Source: Peptoniphilus_E sp964345555 (GTDB lineage: Bacteria; Bacillota; Clostridia; Tissierellales; Peptoniphilaceae). From it: a stretch of DNA of 64,000 nucleotides. The translations under genes and the position numbers were made by a program. The notes under the pieces were generated by a model. It was not told where the DNA came from and searched no databases. It saw only the letters and a list, made by a program, of their open reading frames with translations. Shown one piece after another: positions 35,812 to 44,887 of the stretch. Within the stretch, counting starts at the first letter, position 1, and the number at the start of each line of letters is the position of its first letter. The stretch covers positions 1-64,000 of the forward strand of contig CAYFRD010000005.1 of the NCBI GenBank assembly GCA_964345555.1. The letters are read 5' to 3'.

Positions 35812-37800
35812 ATGATAGGTAAAATTTTGGGTAACAGATACGAAATTCTACAAAAAATCGGTACCGGAGGCATGGGAGATGTATATAAAGCCCATTGCAG
35901 AAGATTGGACAGAATAGTCGCAATAAAAACACTTAAATCCGAATACAACAGTGACAACAATTTCATTAGAAAATTCAAAAGGGAATCACTTGCAGCGGCA
36001 AGTATTTCTCATCCCAATATAGTAAGCATATATGATGTAGGCACTGAGGAAATCGATGGAGAAAAAGTTCACTATATAGTTATGGAATACATCGACGGAA
36101 TAACTCTGAAGGAAAAAATTCAGGAAGAGGGAAAACTCAGCGAGAAAATCGCTCTGAATTACACCGTTCAAATAGCCGAAGCATTGAAAGTGGCACATTC
36201 AAAGGGAATAGTCCACAGGGATATTAAATCTCAAAACATCATTATAACCAAGGATGACAGGATAAAAGTGACTGATTTCGGCATAGCCAGGATAGCGGAC
36301 AATGCAACGGTTACCGCCACAAATGCCATTATGGGTTCAGTTCATTATTTTTCACCGGAGCAAGCTAGAGGAGCAAAGGTGGACAACAGATCTGACATCT
36401 ATTCTCTGGGAATAGTCCTCTATGAAATGCTTACGGGAGAATTGCCCTTTGATGCGGAAAATCCGGTATCTGTGGCTCTTATGCAAGTGCAAAGCAACAT
36501 GCCCCTTCCTTCATCAAAAAATCCTCAAATATCGCAATATGCCGACCAAATAGTCAGCAAGATGACCATGAAGGATCCGCAGGACAGATATTCCGACGTA
36601 TACCTTCTAATAAGGGACATTAAAAATATTCAGCTGGGCAGAACCGGTACAGTAAATTATAGAACACAGACGGGTCCCATATCAAAAACGGGAGTTAAAT
36701 CATCACCTATACTTGAAAGAAAAAATTACAAGAGAGAAGAACCTAGATATATAAAAAATAAAGTGGAGAAGAAAAACTCCTCATTGCCCATATTTTTAGG
36801 AGTATTGACGGCAATTCTGCTTGCCTTTATGCTGCTTTACATCGTTCCTAAGATGATGGCAAAGGAAAAACCTGAAGACACTCAGGTAGTGGAAGTACAA
36901 AAAGTCAAAGTCCCATCTCTTGTGGGCAAGAGCCAAGACCAAGCCAGAGAAGAACTGGAAAAATTGGGATTGACCATGGATGCCGATTTTGCCGACGATT
37001 ATGAAAAGGCAAACAGAGAAGTACTTGAACAAAATCCGGAAGAAGGTACAGAAGTTGAACAAGGCTCTGCTGTAAGAGTCAAGATAAATGTATTGAAAGA
37101 CGTAATAGAAGTTCCCGACTTGCTGGGCAAAACCCTTGAAGAAGCTCAAGCCTTAGTAAACAAAGCGGGACTTACAATCAACAATATAGAATTGGAATAC
37201 TCCAGTGACTATGAAGAAAACCAAGTAATAAAACAAGATCCTGTCGCCGGAAGCGAAGTGGTAAACGATAAGAACTTGACAGTCTACGTATCCAAGGGCA
37301 AGGAAGATCTTTCACAAAAAATACCTAATTTAAGAGGAGTAAATAATGTGGAAGCAAAGGAGACCCTTGAAGGACTGGGATTTGTCGTCAAAATAGAAGA
37401 AATCAAGTACACGGGACTGGACGTTGGAGATGTGGTCGATTATGAACCTAAGGATGAAGCGGACAAGGGAACGGAAATAACCCTTTATGTTACCACGGGT
37501 CCGGAAGAAAAAACCGATGGAGGTAACACAGGCAATGAAACAGATAACCCCACCACGCCACACGAAGAACCTGCAGGAGATCTACCCGATTCTTTGACTG
37601 TTAAAATGCCTGATGACGGTGGCAGACACAATGTGGTCATTTGGCGACGTACTGCCGGAGGAGATGAATACAAAATATACGATTACAACAAGGAATCCTC
37701 TGAAGGAGATATAACCGTAACCCTTCAATATGTTTCCAAGGGCGACATATTTGAAGTGTATATCGACGGAGAAAAAGTCGAAACTAAAGAAATTCATTAG
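35812..37800 (+). CDS. pknB: PASTA-domain serine/threonine kinase (PknB/PrkC-type)
   Basis: 662 residues from ATG 35812 (AGGTGG at 35801-35806). The kinase domain (about 8-270) has the Gly loop GTGGMGDVYKA, HRDIKSQN and DFGIAR. One membrane segment (about residues 325-350) leads to three extracellular PASTA domains (about 365-570) that in relatives sense muropeptides or lipid II. A Thr/Pro/Gly-rich linker and a further C-terminal beta-rich domain of about 70 residues (DSLTVKMPDDGG...VYIDGEKVETK) follow. The FHA protein and PASTA PBP in this window are plausible partners or substrates; that is inference. Confidence 0.94.
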   Translation: MIGKILGNRYEILQKIGTGGMGDVYKAHCRRLDRIVAIKTLKSEYNSDNNFIRKFKRESLAAASISHPNIVSIYDVGTEEIDGEKVHYIVMEYIDGITLKEKIQEEGKLSEKIALNYTVQIAEALKVAHSKGIVHRDIKSQNIIITKDDRIKVTDFGIARIADNATVTATNAIMGSVHYFSPEQARGAKVDNRSDIYSLGIVLYEMLTGELPFDAENPVSVALMQVQSNMPLPSSKNPQISQYADQIVSKMTMKDPQDRYSDVYLLIRDIKNIQLGRTGTVNYRTQTGPISKTGVKSSPILERKNYKREEPRYIKNKVEKKNSSLPIFLGVLTAILLAFMLLYIVPKMMAKEKPEDTQVVEVQKVKVPSLVGKSQDQAREELEKLGLTMDADFADDYEKANREVLEQNPEEGTEVEQGSAVRVKINVLKDVIEVPDLLGKTLEEAQALVNKAGLTINNIELEYSSDYEENQVIKQDPVAGSEVVNDKNLTVYVSKGKEDLSQKIPNLRGVNNVEAKETLEGLGFVVKIEEIKYTGLDVGDVVDYEPKDEADKGTEITLYVTTGPEEKTDGGNTGNETDNPTTPHEEPAGDLPDSLTVKMPDDGGRHNVVIWRRTAGGDEYKIYDYNKESSEGDITVTLQYVSKGDIFEVYIDGEKVETKEIH

Positions 37801-37808
37801 GAGCGTAT

Positions 37809-38666
37809 ATGAAAGGTAAAATAGTAAAACTTTTAGGCGGATTTTATTATGTTAAAAGCGGCTCCGAGACCTATGAAACCAGAGCCAAGGGAAGTTTTAG
37901 AAATGATTCCATAAAACCCCTTGTGGGCGATGATGTCGAATTTAAAGTCGAAGGCAACACCCTGGGATATATTGAAAAAGTATATCCCAGAAAAAACAGA
38001 CTCACAAGACCTGCTGTTGCAAATGTGGATCAAGTCCTGATAGTGATCCCCACCAAGGATCCGGATTACAATTTAAACTTAATAGATAAAATGATATGCG
38101 GCTATGAAAATAAAGTAGATGTTTTAATAGCCGTCAACAAGTATGACCTTGATAAAAAATCTGCTGAAAATCTCTTGGAAATCTACAGAAAATCCGGGTT
38201 TAAAAGCTTTATGATCTCATATAAGTACACCTTTACCATAGATCTGCTGAGAGAGTACCTAAGAGGCAAAACCACAGCACTATGCGGAGTTTCCGCAGCC
38301 GGCAAGTCAACCATAGCATCTCACATTTTGAAAAAAGATATACTTATCGGTGACATATCGGAAAAGACCAGAAGAGGAAAGCACACAACCAGACATGTGG
38401 AGATATTCAGCGGAGAAGAAGACACATATCTCTTTGATACTCCAGGATTTTCAAGCATAGACCTGGGTATGCCTGCCGAAGAACTTAAAAATTGTTTCAG
38501 AGAATTCCATGAGTCGGCAAAGGAATGCAGATTTAACGACTGCCTGCACATAGATGAACCTCAGTGCAAAGTTAAAGAGTTCGTGGAAAAAGGAGCAATT
38601 GCACAATCCAGGTACGATAACTACCTGAGCATATACAAAGAATTAAAAGAAAGGGAACAGTACTGA
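37809..38666 (+). CDS. rsgA: ribosome small-subunit GTPase RsgA
   Basis: 285 residues. Circularly permuted GTPase: an OB-fold N-terminus, then G4 (NKYD), G1 (GVSAAGKST) and G3 (DTPG) in that order, and a C-terminal zinc site (CRFNDCLH...C). It matures the 30S subunit and is inhibited by ppGpp. It follows the PASTA kinase by 8 nt and overlaps rpe by one base. Confidence 0.95.
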   Translation: MKGKIVKLLGGFYYVKSGSETYETRAKGSFRNDSIKPLVGDDVEFKVEGNTLGYIEKVYPRKNRLTRPAVANVDQVLIVIPTKDPDYNLNLIDKMICGYENKVDVLIAVNKYDLDKKSAENLLEIYRKSGFKSFMISYKYTFTIDLLREYLRGKTTALCGVSAAGKSTIASHILKKDILIGDISEKTRRGKHTTRHVEIFSGEEDTYLFDTPGFSSIDLGMPAEELKNCFREFHESAKECRFNDCLHIDEPQCKVKEFVEKGAIAQSRYDNYLSIYKELKEREQY

Positions 38667-39313
38667 TGATATCGCCTTCAATTTTATCCTGTGATTTTAC
38701 CAATATAAAAAAAGATTTTGATGATATGAACAAAGCGAAAGTGGACTTCATACATGTGGATGTCATGGACGGAAACTACGTACCCAATATTTCCTTCGGT
38801 CCGGCAATAGTGGAACAGCTGAAAACTCTCACCGACATTCCCTTTGACGTGCACCTCATGATCAATAATCCCGAAAACTATATAGAAAATTTCGCAAAGG
38901 CGGGAGCTGATATCATATCCGTACATCCGGGTTCAACCACGCACTTAAACAGAACTTTGAACTTAATCAAATCCTATGGAATCAAAAGCGGTGTGGTTTT
39001 AAATCCGGCAGAAGACCTGAACGTACTTGAATATGTGCTCGACGACATTGACCTGCTTCTTTTAATGTCTGTAAATCCAGGATTCGGAGGACAAAAATTC
39101 ATAGACAATACCCTTAAAAAGATAGAAGATGCAGCACAACTTATAAAGAGCAGATCCTCAAGCTGTTTAATAGAAGTAGACGGCGGAGTGAATCTGTCCA
39201 ATGCTCAAGAGTTGTATAAAAGGGGAGCGGATATATTGGTGGCAGGTTCAGCCATATTTTCTAAGGAGAATCCCTACGACGAAATGCTCAAATTTAAAAA
39301 GATAAGAAAATGA
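38666..39313 (+). CDS. rpe: ribulose-phosphate 3-epimerase
   Basis: 215 residues, full length. TIM-barrel enzyme of the pentose phosphate pathway: SPSILSCDF, HVDVMDGNYVPNISFGP, VHLMI, SVNPGFGGQKF and VDGGVN carry the metal and substrate residues. Overlaps rsgA (TGATGA) and the following gene, within one operon. A transaldolase gene is at 57.8 kb. Confidence 0.96.
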   Translation: MISPSILSCDFTNIKKDFDDMNKAKVDFIHVDVMDGNYVPNISFGPAIVEQLKTLTDIPFDVHLMINNPENYIENFAKAGADIISVHPGSTTHLNRTLNLIKSYGIKSGVVLNPAEDLNVLEYVLDDIDLLLLMSVNPGFGGQKFIDNTLKKIEDAAQLIKSRSSSCLIEVDGGVNLSNAQELYKRGADILVAGSAIFSKENPYDEMLKFKKIRK

Positions 39314-39939
39314 GAGGGCTTTTATCCACAGGCGGATACGAAATTGACAAGGATATATTGTATAAATATGCCCGAGACAGTTTTATAATCTGTGCCGACT
39401 CAGGAATAAAAAACTTCATAGGTACGGATATCATTCCTCATATGGCAGTGGGAGATTTCGACTCATCTGACGAACAATGTTTGAAATTTATAGAAGAAAA
39501 TAATATCCCTATCAAAAAATACCCCGTAAAAAAGAACCACACCGACACGGAAATAGCCATTGACGTGCTCCTTGATAAAAAATGCGAAGAAATAAATATT
39601 CTGTCGGCAATAGGAACGAGATTCGACCACACCATGGCAAATATACTCTTGCTGAGAAAATTATACAATTTATGCAGAGCAAAGATAGTAGACAATCATA
39701 ATGAAGTGATCTATTGCGAAGAGAGGGAACTCAAAGTACACAAGGACGGTTTTAAATACTTGAGCATAATTCCCATAAGTGAAGACGTAAATGTTTCTTC
39801 AAAGGGATTGCTCTATGAAACGGATAATTTAAATATTAAATTGAACTCCACCTTGGGAGTTAGCAACGAAATAGTGAAAGACTTTGCGGAACTCACCATA
39901 CACAGGGGAAATTGTTTAATAGTAAAATCAAAGGACTGA
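39310..39939 (+). CDS. thiamine pyrophosphokinase
   Basis: 209 residues. Converts thiamine to thiamine pyrophosphate with ATP. Signatures: CADSGIKNF, AVGDFDSSD, KKNHTDTEIAID and IGTRFDHTMANI; the C-terminal beta domain ends LTIHRGNCLIV. It is the last gene of the rsgA-rpe-TPK run, as in B. subtilis (yloS/thiN position), and is followed at once by a terminator. Confidence 0.93.
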   Translation: MRGLLSTGGYEIDKDILYKYARDSFIICADSGIKNFIGTDIIPHMAVGDFDSSDEQCLKFIEENNIPIKKYPVKKNHTDTEIAIDVLLDKKCEEINILSAIGTRFDHTMANILLLRKLYNLCRAKIVDNHNEVIYCEERELKVHKDGFKYLSIIPISEDVNVSSKGLLYETDNLNIKLNSTLGVSNEIVKDFAELTIHRGNCLIVKSKD

Positions 39940-39953
39940 AAAGTCCTTTTTTT
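39930..39953 (+). terminator. Rho-independent terminator after thiamine pyrophosphokinase
   Basis: AAAGGACT (39930-39937), a GAAA tetraloop and AGTCCTTT (39942-39949), followed by T's. Ends the housekeeping operon. Confidence 0.9.
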
Positions 39954-39955
39954 GT

Positions 39956-40143
39956 ATGTATTGTATTTATATTCAAATTTATATTATAGTTTGGGTTAAT
40001 GCGGGACGTAGGCATCGTCCCCTACTTTGGTCATTGGATGCATTTTATTTTTATGTAATGGCGGTCGCACATATTCGCTTGCTGTTTTTGATATACATAA
40101 TTATTTCAGTAGGGGCGGTCGCCACGCCGCCCTTTATGTATAA
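39956..40143 (+). repeat. REPIN-like element, copy 1
   Basis: An AT-rich lead (ATGTATTGTATTTATATT) is followed by two GC-rich hairpins facing each other: CGGGACG...CGTCCCCTAC (40002-40025) and GTAGGGGCGG...GCCGCCC (40109-40132). CCCCTAC and GTAGGGG are inverted copies 83 nt apart. A related element lies at 44888. The arrangement matches REP doublets (REPINs), which are non-autonomous repeats. No transposase gene is in the window. Confidence 0.65.
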
Positions 40144-40409
40144 TTAGATCACAATTCGTGATGCAGCACAGTCGCATACATATTCAATAGCGGAAAATAA
40201 ATCCTGATAATATAAAATCGATGTAAAGTAAATGTAAAATTATTGTTACCACCTTGAAAAATTTTCGGGGGGGGGAGTATTATAATCACAATAGAAAGTG
40301 GTATTTTATACAGTGATGCTCCAATGCTTTAATAACTTTATACTCCAAGAGAGAGCTCGCTTGAGAAAAAAGAGCCTTCAAAGAGAAGACTCTCAAGGAG
40401 GAGAAAGAT
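40144..40409 (+). other. leader/promoter region of the large adhesin
   Basis: With the repeat element before it, this makes a 470-nt gap without a convincing gene. It holds a promoter with a nine-G tract (see separate entry), a leader of about 120 nt, and a 7-bp stem (CTTGAGA 40360-40366 with TCTCAAG 40391-40397) whose right arm runs into the Shine-Dalgarno AAGGAGG (40395-40401). No other structure was recognised. Confidence 0.5.
40254..40286 (+). promoter_or_regulatory. putative phase-variable promoter with a 9-G spacer tract
   Basis: TTGAAA (40254-40259) is followed by a spacer containing nine consecutive G's (40267-40275), then overlapping -10 candidates TATTAT (40278-40283, spacer 18) and TATAAT (40281-40286, spacer 21). 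Changes in G number would shift the -35/-10 distance. Poly-G or poly-C tracts in this position switch surface genes in other bacteria (for example Neisseria porA). A nine-G run is exceptional in this AT-rich DNA. Confidence 0.6.
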
Positions 40410-43400
40410 ATGAAAGAGAAAAGGCTAAAGAAATTATTGGCATTATTTTTAGCAATTATAATAGGATTGGGAACTTACACTCCTGTCCAAGCGGCAGGTA
40501 CAGTCCTGCCAATAGATTCAGCTCACTTGACCATCAATGATTTTGTTATTTCCAGGGAAAATGACGGAACGCCGATCACTTGGAAAAGAGATGGAGATCC
40601 GGGAGCCGATGACCCTGCAACCTACGAAAGTAAAGTAGAAGTGAACACATATTTGAAGCTGAAGATAGACATATCCTACACTGCCGAAAGTCCCGTCCAG
40701 CCGGGAGATACACTGACGATTCCGGCTGACCATGGGGGTGGGAAAATCAATTTTGGTGCACAAAAGCTCCTGGACGGATCCGGCAATGAAATCGGAACAT
40801 GGGAATACAAGGGCGGATCCTTTATCATTACCTTTGGTGGTGACTATATTTCCACCCACAATGTTACGGAAGTCGATGCCGTGATGGAAACCGGTCCGAT
40901 GATAACATATTTAATTAATTCTGTGACACCGGGCTACAGAATAAGTACGGGGCAGTTAGGCAGCGATACAATCCATATGGCGATTAAGAAACATGTTTAT
41001 GAGTTCAAACCAATAACAATTTCCAACCAACTTATCCGAAAATCAGGAGGTTATCCGAGTAATAATACTGTGACATGGTCTTTTGATGTATCAAATGATT
41101 TCAATTATTCAGTGCATAATCCCTATTTACTGCAAAATAATGCGTACAAAGCCGACTCCTACGGTCCCGTCTATATTGAAGACGACTTTCCCAAGGGACT
41201 TGGTCAGCCACCGAGGTTTACCGAAGCTTATTCCTATATGTCCATAATGAACGATAACAATGAATTTTTAACAACTGCGATATATTTGGGTATTTATGAG
41301 TTGTTTACCCAAGTACCTCAAGGATCTATGACCAAGGATCAAGTTAGGTCCGGTCTTCAAAACGGCCAGTACACCATCTATAATAATGGGGACGGAACCT
41401 ACACTCTTATGCTTAAAGGGTGGCCCATGGACGGATCGGATCCCGAGGCACCAACCTACGGAGATGTGCAAGCTATTAGAAACGCCGGAGGTGTGGGTAA
41501 TTGGTTGAAGTCAGCCAAGCCGGAAGTATTCGGACCGGGAGGTATCAGCGATGCAGCCGTTGCTAAAATGAACCAGCTGGACGACAAGGTTATCCAGAAT
41601 TTAAATGTTCGTTTCCTTCAATACTTCCCCGTTGTAGCTATGGACACCACCGTTGAAAATACGGCTGCCTTTACCATCGGGGGAACGACGACGGAAAAAA
41701 TCGCCAGTCCAATCTTAAAACCCACATCATCGTCTATTACCGCTCCGGCAGATCCCCAGACCGTCACTCTGTACAAGTTGGACCTTGATGCCAAGCCCTT
41801 ATCTACAGGTTTTGCCTTTGAACTGCAAACGTCAACTGATAATGGTGCAAGTTGGACAAAGACAAGTATCGACCCCAACAATATTAATAAGGGGACTTAT
41901 AATGCGGACACACAAACCGTTATACCCAATGCGGACGGTGCAATCGAGATAAAAGAACTCGTACCGGGTCTATACCGTTTTGTAGAAACGGATCATCCCG
42001 CTCAATACAAGGACGTAACTTTGATGGGCACCCCGAACAGCAGTACAAACACAGGGGCATCCAATTCCAAGACCTTTACCATTACCACGGAAGCTACGGA
42101 AGGTGTATTGGTGGAAATGCGTAATGAATTAAAGAAAACGGGAGATTTGACGGGAAGCAAGACATGGATCAAAGACGGAGCTCCTGCAAGAGTGACTGAA
42201 CCGGGAGTGAAATTTGAACTTTGGCGTAAAGCGGGAAACGATCCGGCGGAAAAAGTGAAAGAAGCCACAGCTCTTGTCAATAATCAAGTGAATTTCGGCG
42301 AGCAAGTTGCGGTCAATGAAAGTGGAGCGGCATACACATACTATGTAAAAGAAGTTTTTGATGATCCGACAGATCCTCAAAATTCCAACTGGAATGTAAC
42401 GGAAAACGGAATGAATGTCACCAACACCTTTATTTCGGATGACCCGTCCAACCCCAATGACGACAAGGGTATGCTGACGGTGAAAAAGATTTTAGAACCG
42501 AAACCTTTAATGATGACTACTTTCCGAGCGGCAGTACCTGAACCCAAGAAATTCAGCTTTAAAGTTACAGGTCCTTACGGATACGAAGAAATCTTCACAC
42601 TGGCTGCAAATGAAGAAAAAGTATTGACAGGTCTTCACTATGGACAATACTCTGTGGAAGAAACAGACAGCCAAGGCTATGTACCCGAGTTTAATCCGGG
42701 ACAAAGCGTGACTTTGGAAGCAAATGACAGTGTAAAAACCGTTACCGTAACCAATAGAGATAAAACAGACGGGGGAGGAGACACCATAGTACCTCCGGGA
42801 GGAGACACACCGGAAACCATAGGAACTCAAACTTTGAAAAAAGTATGGGTGAACGGACCGAAGCCGGATACTGTAATAGAGCTTTGGAGAGCGGGATACG
42901 ACCAAAATAATGCTCCTTATGAGCAAAAAGTGGGTGAATTTACAGCAAATACCACCACAACAGAAAAGACCTTTACAAATTTGGCAATAGATGACTCAAC
43001 GGGAAGACCATGGAGATATTTCGCAAAAGAACCGAATACACCGGCTAATTACAATGTATTAATTGACGGAACGACCGTAACCAACACCTATGTAATTCCA
43101 AAGACGGAAGAAGATGTCATAGGAAGCAAGACATGGATTAAAGATGGAGCACCTGTCGGACTTACCGACCCCGAAATAGAACTTCAATTGTGGAGATCGG
43201 GAGGCACTGCAGGAAATGGAGAACAAGTAGAATCAAAGGCACCTGATGCAATGGGTAAAGCCAACTTCGGCAGACAGGACGCAACGGATATCAACGGAGT
43301 GAAATACACCTACTATATCAAGGAAGTATTTAGTACCGATGTTCCAGAAAATGACAACTGGAATGTAACGGAAAACGGAATGAATGTCACCAACACCTTT

Positions 43401-44828
43401 ATGCCAATTGATCCTGATACGCCTGAAAATAAAGCAACACTGACAATTAAAAAGATATTCGATAACGGTGAGGGAAATTTGATCACAACTCCTATAGATG
43501 GAAGCATTCTTTCCACAAATACATTGCCGGATCTTGAATTCAAAGCGAAAGTCACAGGCCCTTACGGATATGAAAAAGAAGTAACATTGAGCACAACAGA
43601 GGATTTGGTATTGGAAAATCTGTACTTCGGCGAATACAGAGTGGAAGAATTTGTTGATAATGCTTTTACAACGGAATATTCGACGGAAGACGGAAAAATC
43701 GCTTTAGATAAAGTAAATCCGCAAGGAACAGTGACGATTACCAACACTGCTGTTGGAGGAGATGTGACCAACAGAGATGTAGTATTGACCAAGACTTGGA
43801 AGGGCTTGTTCCAAAGAGACGTAAAGGATATTAAAGTAGACCTTATAAGACAGGATGCTCAAGGAAATCTTGTGCTGGTACACATGGATCCCGTCGCTGA
43901 AGAAGTGGAATACAATGTATTTAAATACACTTTCAACGTGCCGATTTATGATCGCAACGGAGAGGTCTATGAATATTCAGTAAGAGAAAGATTAGCTAAT
44001 GAAGATCTGAAGTTAATATATAAGATGGGAGAAATTGAAGGTGATATGAATAATGGATTCTACGTCACCAACTCATCTTTGGCACCGGTAATTACTCCGG
44101 GAATTATAGAAACTTTAAAACCGCAAATACCACGTGGAGAAATAATGGTGGGCGGACTGATTTATGATACTGAAGCGATTGAAGGATTGCACAAGGCATA
44201 TATCAAGGGATATCCTGAAGGAACGGTAAAACCTGAAGGTGAGATGACACGTGCCGAAGCTGTGGCTGTGGTAGTACGTCTGCAAGAATACGCTCTTAAC
44301 AATTCAGGAGCAACGGTATTCTCCGATGCCGACGGTTGGTACAACAAGTATATCAATGCAGCCTATGAAAGAGGAATTCTAGTGGAAAAGGCAGGCAAGG
44401 ACTTCCGTCCTGACGAGGCAATTACACGTGCGGAACTTGCTAAGTTGATTGCTCCCATTGACAAGGCTAATGATACTGTAGCGCCCTTTGATGATGTTAA
44501 GGGACATATTTACGAAGACGCTATTGACCAAGCCTATGGAAATACACGTATATTGGGTTATCCCGACGGTACATTCCGTCCCGATGAACCGATCACACGT
44601 GCAGAGGTGGCGACCATGCTCAACAGATTTTATGATCGCAAGGTGGACGAACAGGGAATTTTCCACGCAGAAAATCCTGAAGTGTTAACAACTTTTGGCG
44701 ATTTAAATAAAGATTACTGGGCATACTATGAGTTGATGGAAGCTGCCAACACTCACAGATATATTCGTCGTGATAATTCCGGAATAATGGAAGATTGGAT
44801 TAGAATAATTAAAGATATAGTAGAATAG
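40410..44828 (+). CDS. large SLH-anchored adhesin with pilin/Cna-B-like repeats
   Basis: 1,472 residues. A signal peptide (about 1-29, KEKRLKKLLALFLAIIIG...VQAA) is followed by an adhesin-like beta-rich region (about 30-430) resembling N-terminal domains of Gram-positive adhesins. A SpaA/Cna-B series follows: ADPQTVTLYKLDLDAKPL, two GSKTWIKDGAP modules, QTLKKVWVNG, two TVKK/TIKKI..VTGPYGYE modules and VVLTKTWKG. Such domains form isopeptide bonds in other bacteria. Three SLH domains close the protein (about 1250-1445: GYPEGTVKPEGEMTRAEAVA, FRPDEAITRAELAK, FRPDEPITRAEVAT). There is no LPXTG, so anchoring is by SLH. The gene is monocistronic between a G-tract promoter and a terminator. Arg codons are mosaic. 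Ligand unknown. Confidence 0.85.
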   Translation: MKEKRLKKLLALFLAIIIGLGTYTPVQAAGTVLPIDSAHLTINDFVISRENDGTPITWKRDGDPGADDPATYESKVEVNTYLKLKIDISYTAESPVQPGDTLTIPADHGGGKINFGAQKLLDGSGNEIGTWEYKGGSFIITFGGDYISTHNVTEVDAVMETGPMITYLINSVTPGYRISTGQLGSDTIHMAIKKHVYEFKPITISNQLIRKSGGYPSNNTVTWSFDVSNDFNYSVHNPYLLQNNAYKADSYGPVYIEDDFPKGLGQPPRFTEAYSYMSIMNDNNEFLTTAIYLGIYELFTQVPQGSMTKDQVRSGLQNGQYTIYNNGDGTYTLMLKGWPMDGSDPEAPTYGDVQAIRNAGGVGNWLKSAKPEVFGPGGISDAAVAKMNQLDDKVIQNLNVRFLQYFPVVAMDTTVENTAAFTIGGTTTEKIASPILKPTSSSITAPADPQTVTLYKLDLDAKPLSTGFAFELQTSTDNGASWTKTSIDPNNINKGTYNADTQTVIPNADGAIEIKELVPGLYRFVETDHPAQYKDVTLMGTPNSSTNTGASNSKTFTITTEATEGVLVEMRNELKKTGDLTGSKTWIKDGAPARVTEPGVKFELWRKAGNDPAEKVKEATALVNNQVNFGEQVAVNESGAAYTYYVKEVFDDPTDPQNSNWNVTENGMNVTNTFISDDPSNPNDDKGMLTVKKILEPKPLMMTTFRAAVPEPKKFSFKVTGPYGYEEIFTLAANEEKVLTGLHYGQYSVEETDSQGYVPEFNPGQSVTLEANDSVKTVTVTNRDKTDGGGDTIVPPGGDTPETIGTQTLKKVWVNGPKPDTVIELWRAGYDQNNAPYEQKVGEFTANTTTTEKTFTNLAIDDSTGRPWRYFAKEPNTPANYNVLIDGTTVTNTYVIPKTEEDVIGSKTWIKDGAPVGLTDPEIELQLWRSGGTAGNGEQVESKAPDAMGKANFGRQDATDINGVKYTYYIKEVFSTDVPENDNWNVTENGMNVTNTFMPIDPDTPENKATLTIKKIFDNGEGNLITTPIDGSILSTNTLPDLEFKAKVTGPYGYEKEVTLSTTEDLVLENLYFGEYRVEEFVDNAFTTEYSTEDGKIALDKVNPQGTVTITNTAVGGDVTNRDVVLTKTWKGLFQRDVKDIKVDLIRQDAQGNLVLVHMDPVAEEVEYNVFKYTFNVPIYDRNGEVYEYSVRERLANEDLKLIYKMGEIEGDMNNGFYVTNSSLAPVITPGIIETLKPQIPRGEIMVGGLIYDTEAIEGLHKAYIKGYPEGTVKPEGEMTRAEAVAVVVRLQEYALNNSGATVFSDADGWYNKYINAAYERGILVEKAGKDFRPDEAITRAELAKLIAPIDKANDTVAPFDDVKGHIYEDAIDQAYGNTRILGYPDGTFRPDEPITRAEVATMLNRFYDRKVDEQGIFHAENPEVLTTFGDLNKDYWAYYELMEAANTHRYIRRDNSGIMEDWIRIIKDIVE

Positions 44829-44849
44829 ATGAAATTTATTTATTGATTT

Positions 44850-44886
44850 AAAAAGGGTCGGCGTTAAAAAACGTCGGCTCTTTTTA
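44850..44886 (+). terminator. Rho-independent terminator after the adhesin gene
   Basis: A 16-bp stem with three G-U pairs (44850-44865 with 44870-44885), A-rich on the left and T-rich on the right. Confidence 0.88.
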
Positions 44887-44887
44887 A

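Noticed and set aside
39956..40147. 63-codon plus-strand frame in the intergenic repeat
   Set aside because: Lies entirely inside the REPIN-like element with no ribosome site; hydrophobic residues come from AT-rich codons.
40298..40540. 80-codon frame overlapping the adhesin start
   Set aside because: Out-of-frame shadow of the adhesin leader and signal peptide; no ribosome site of its own.
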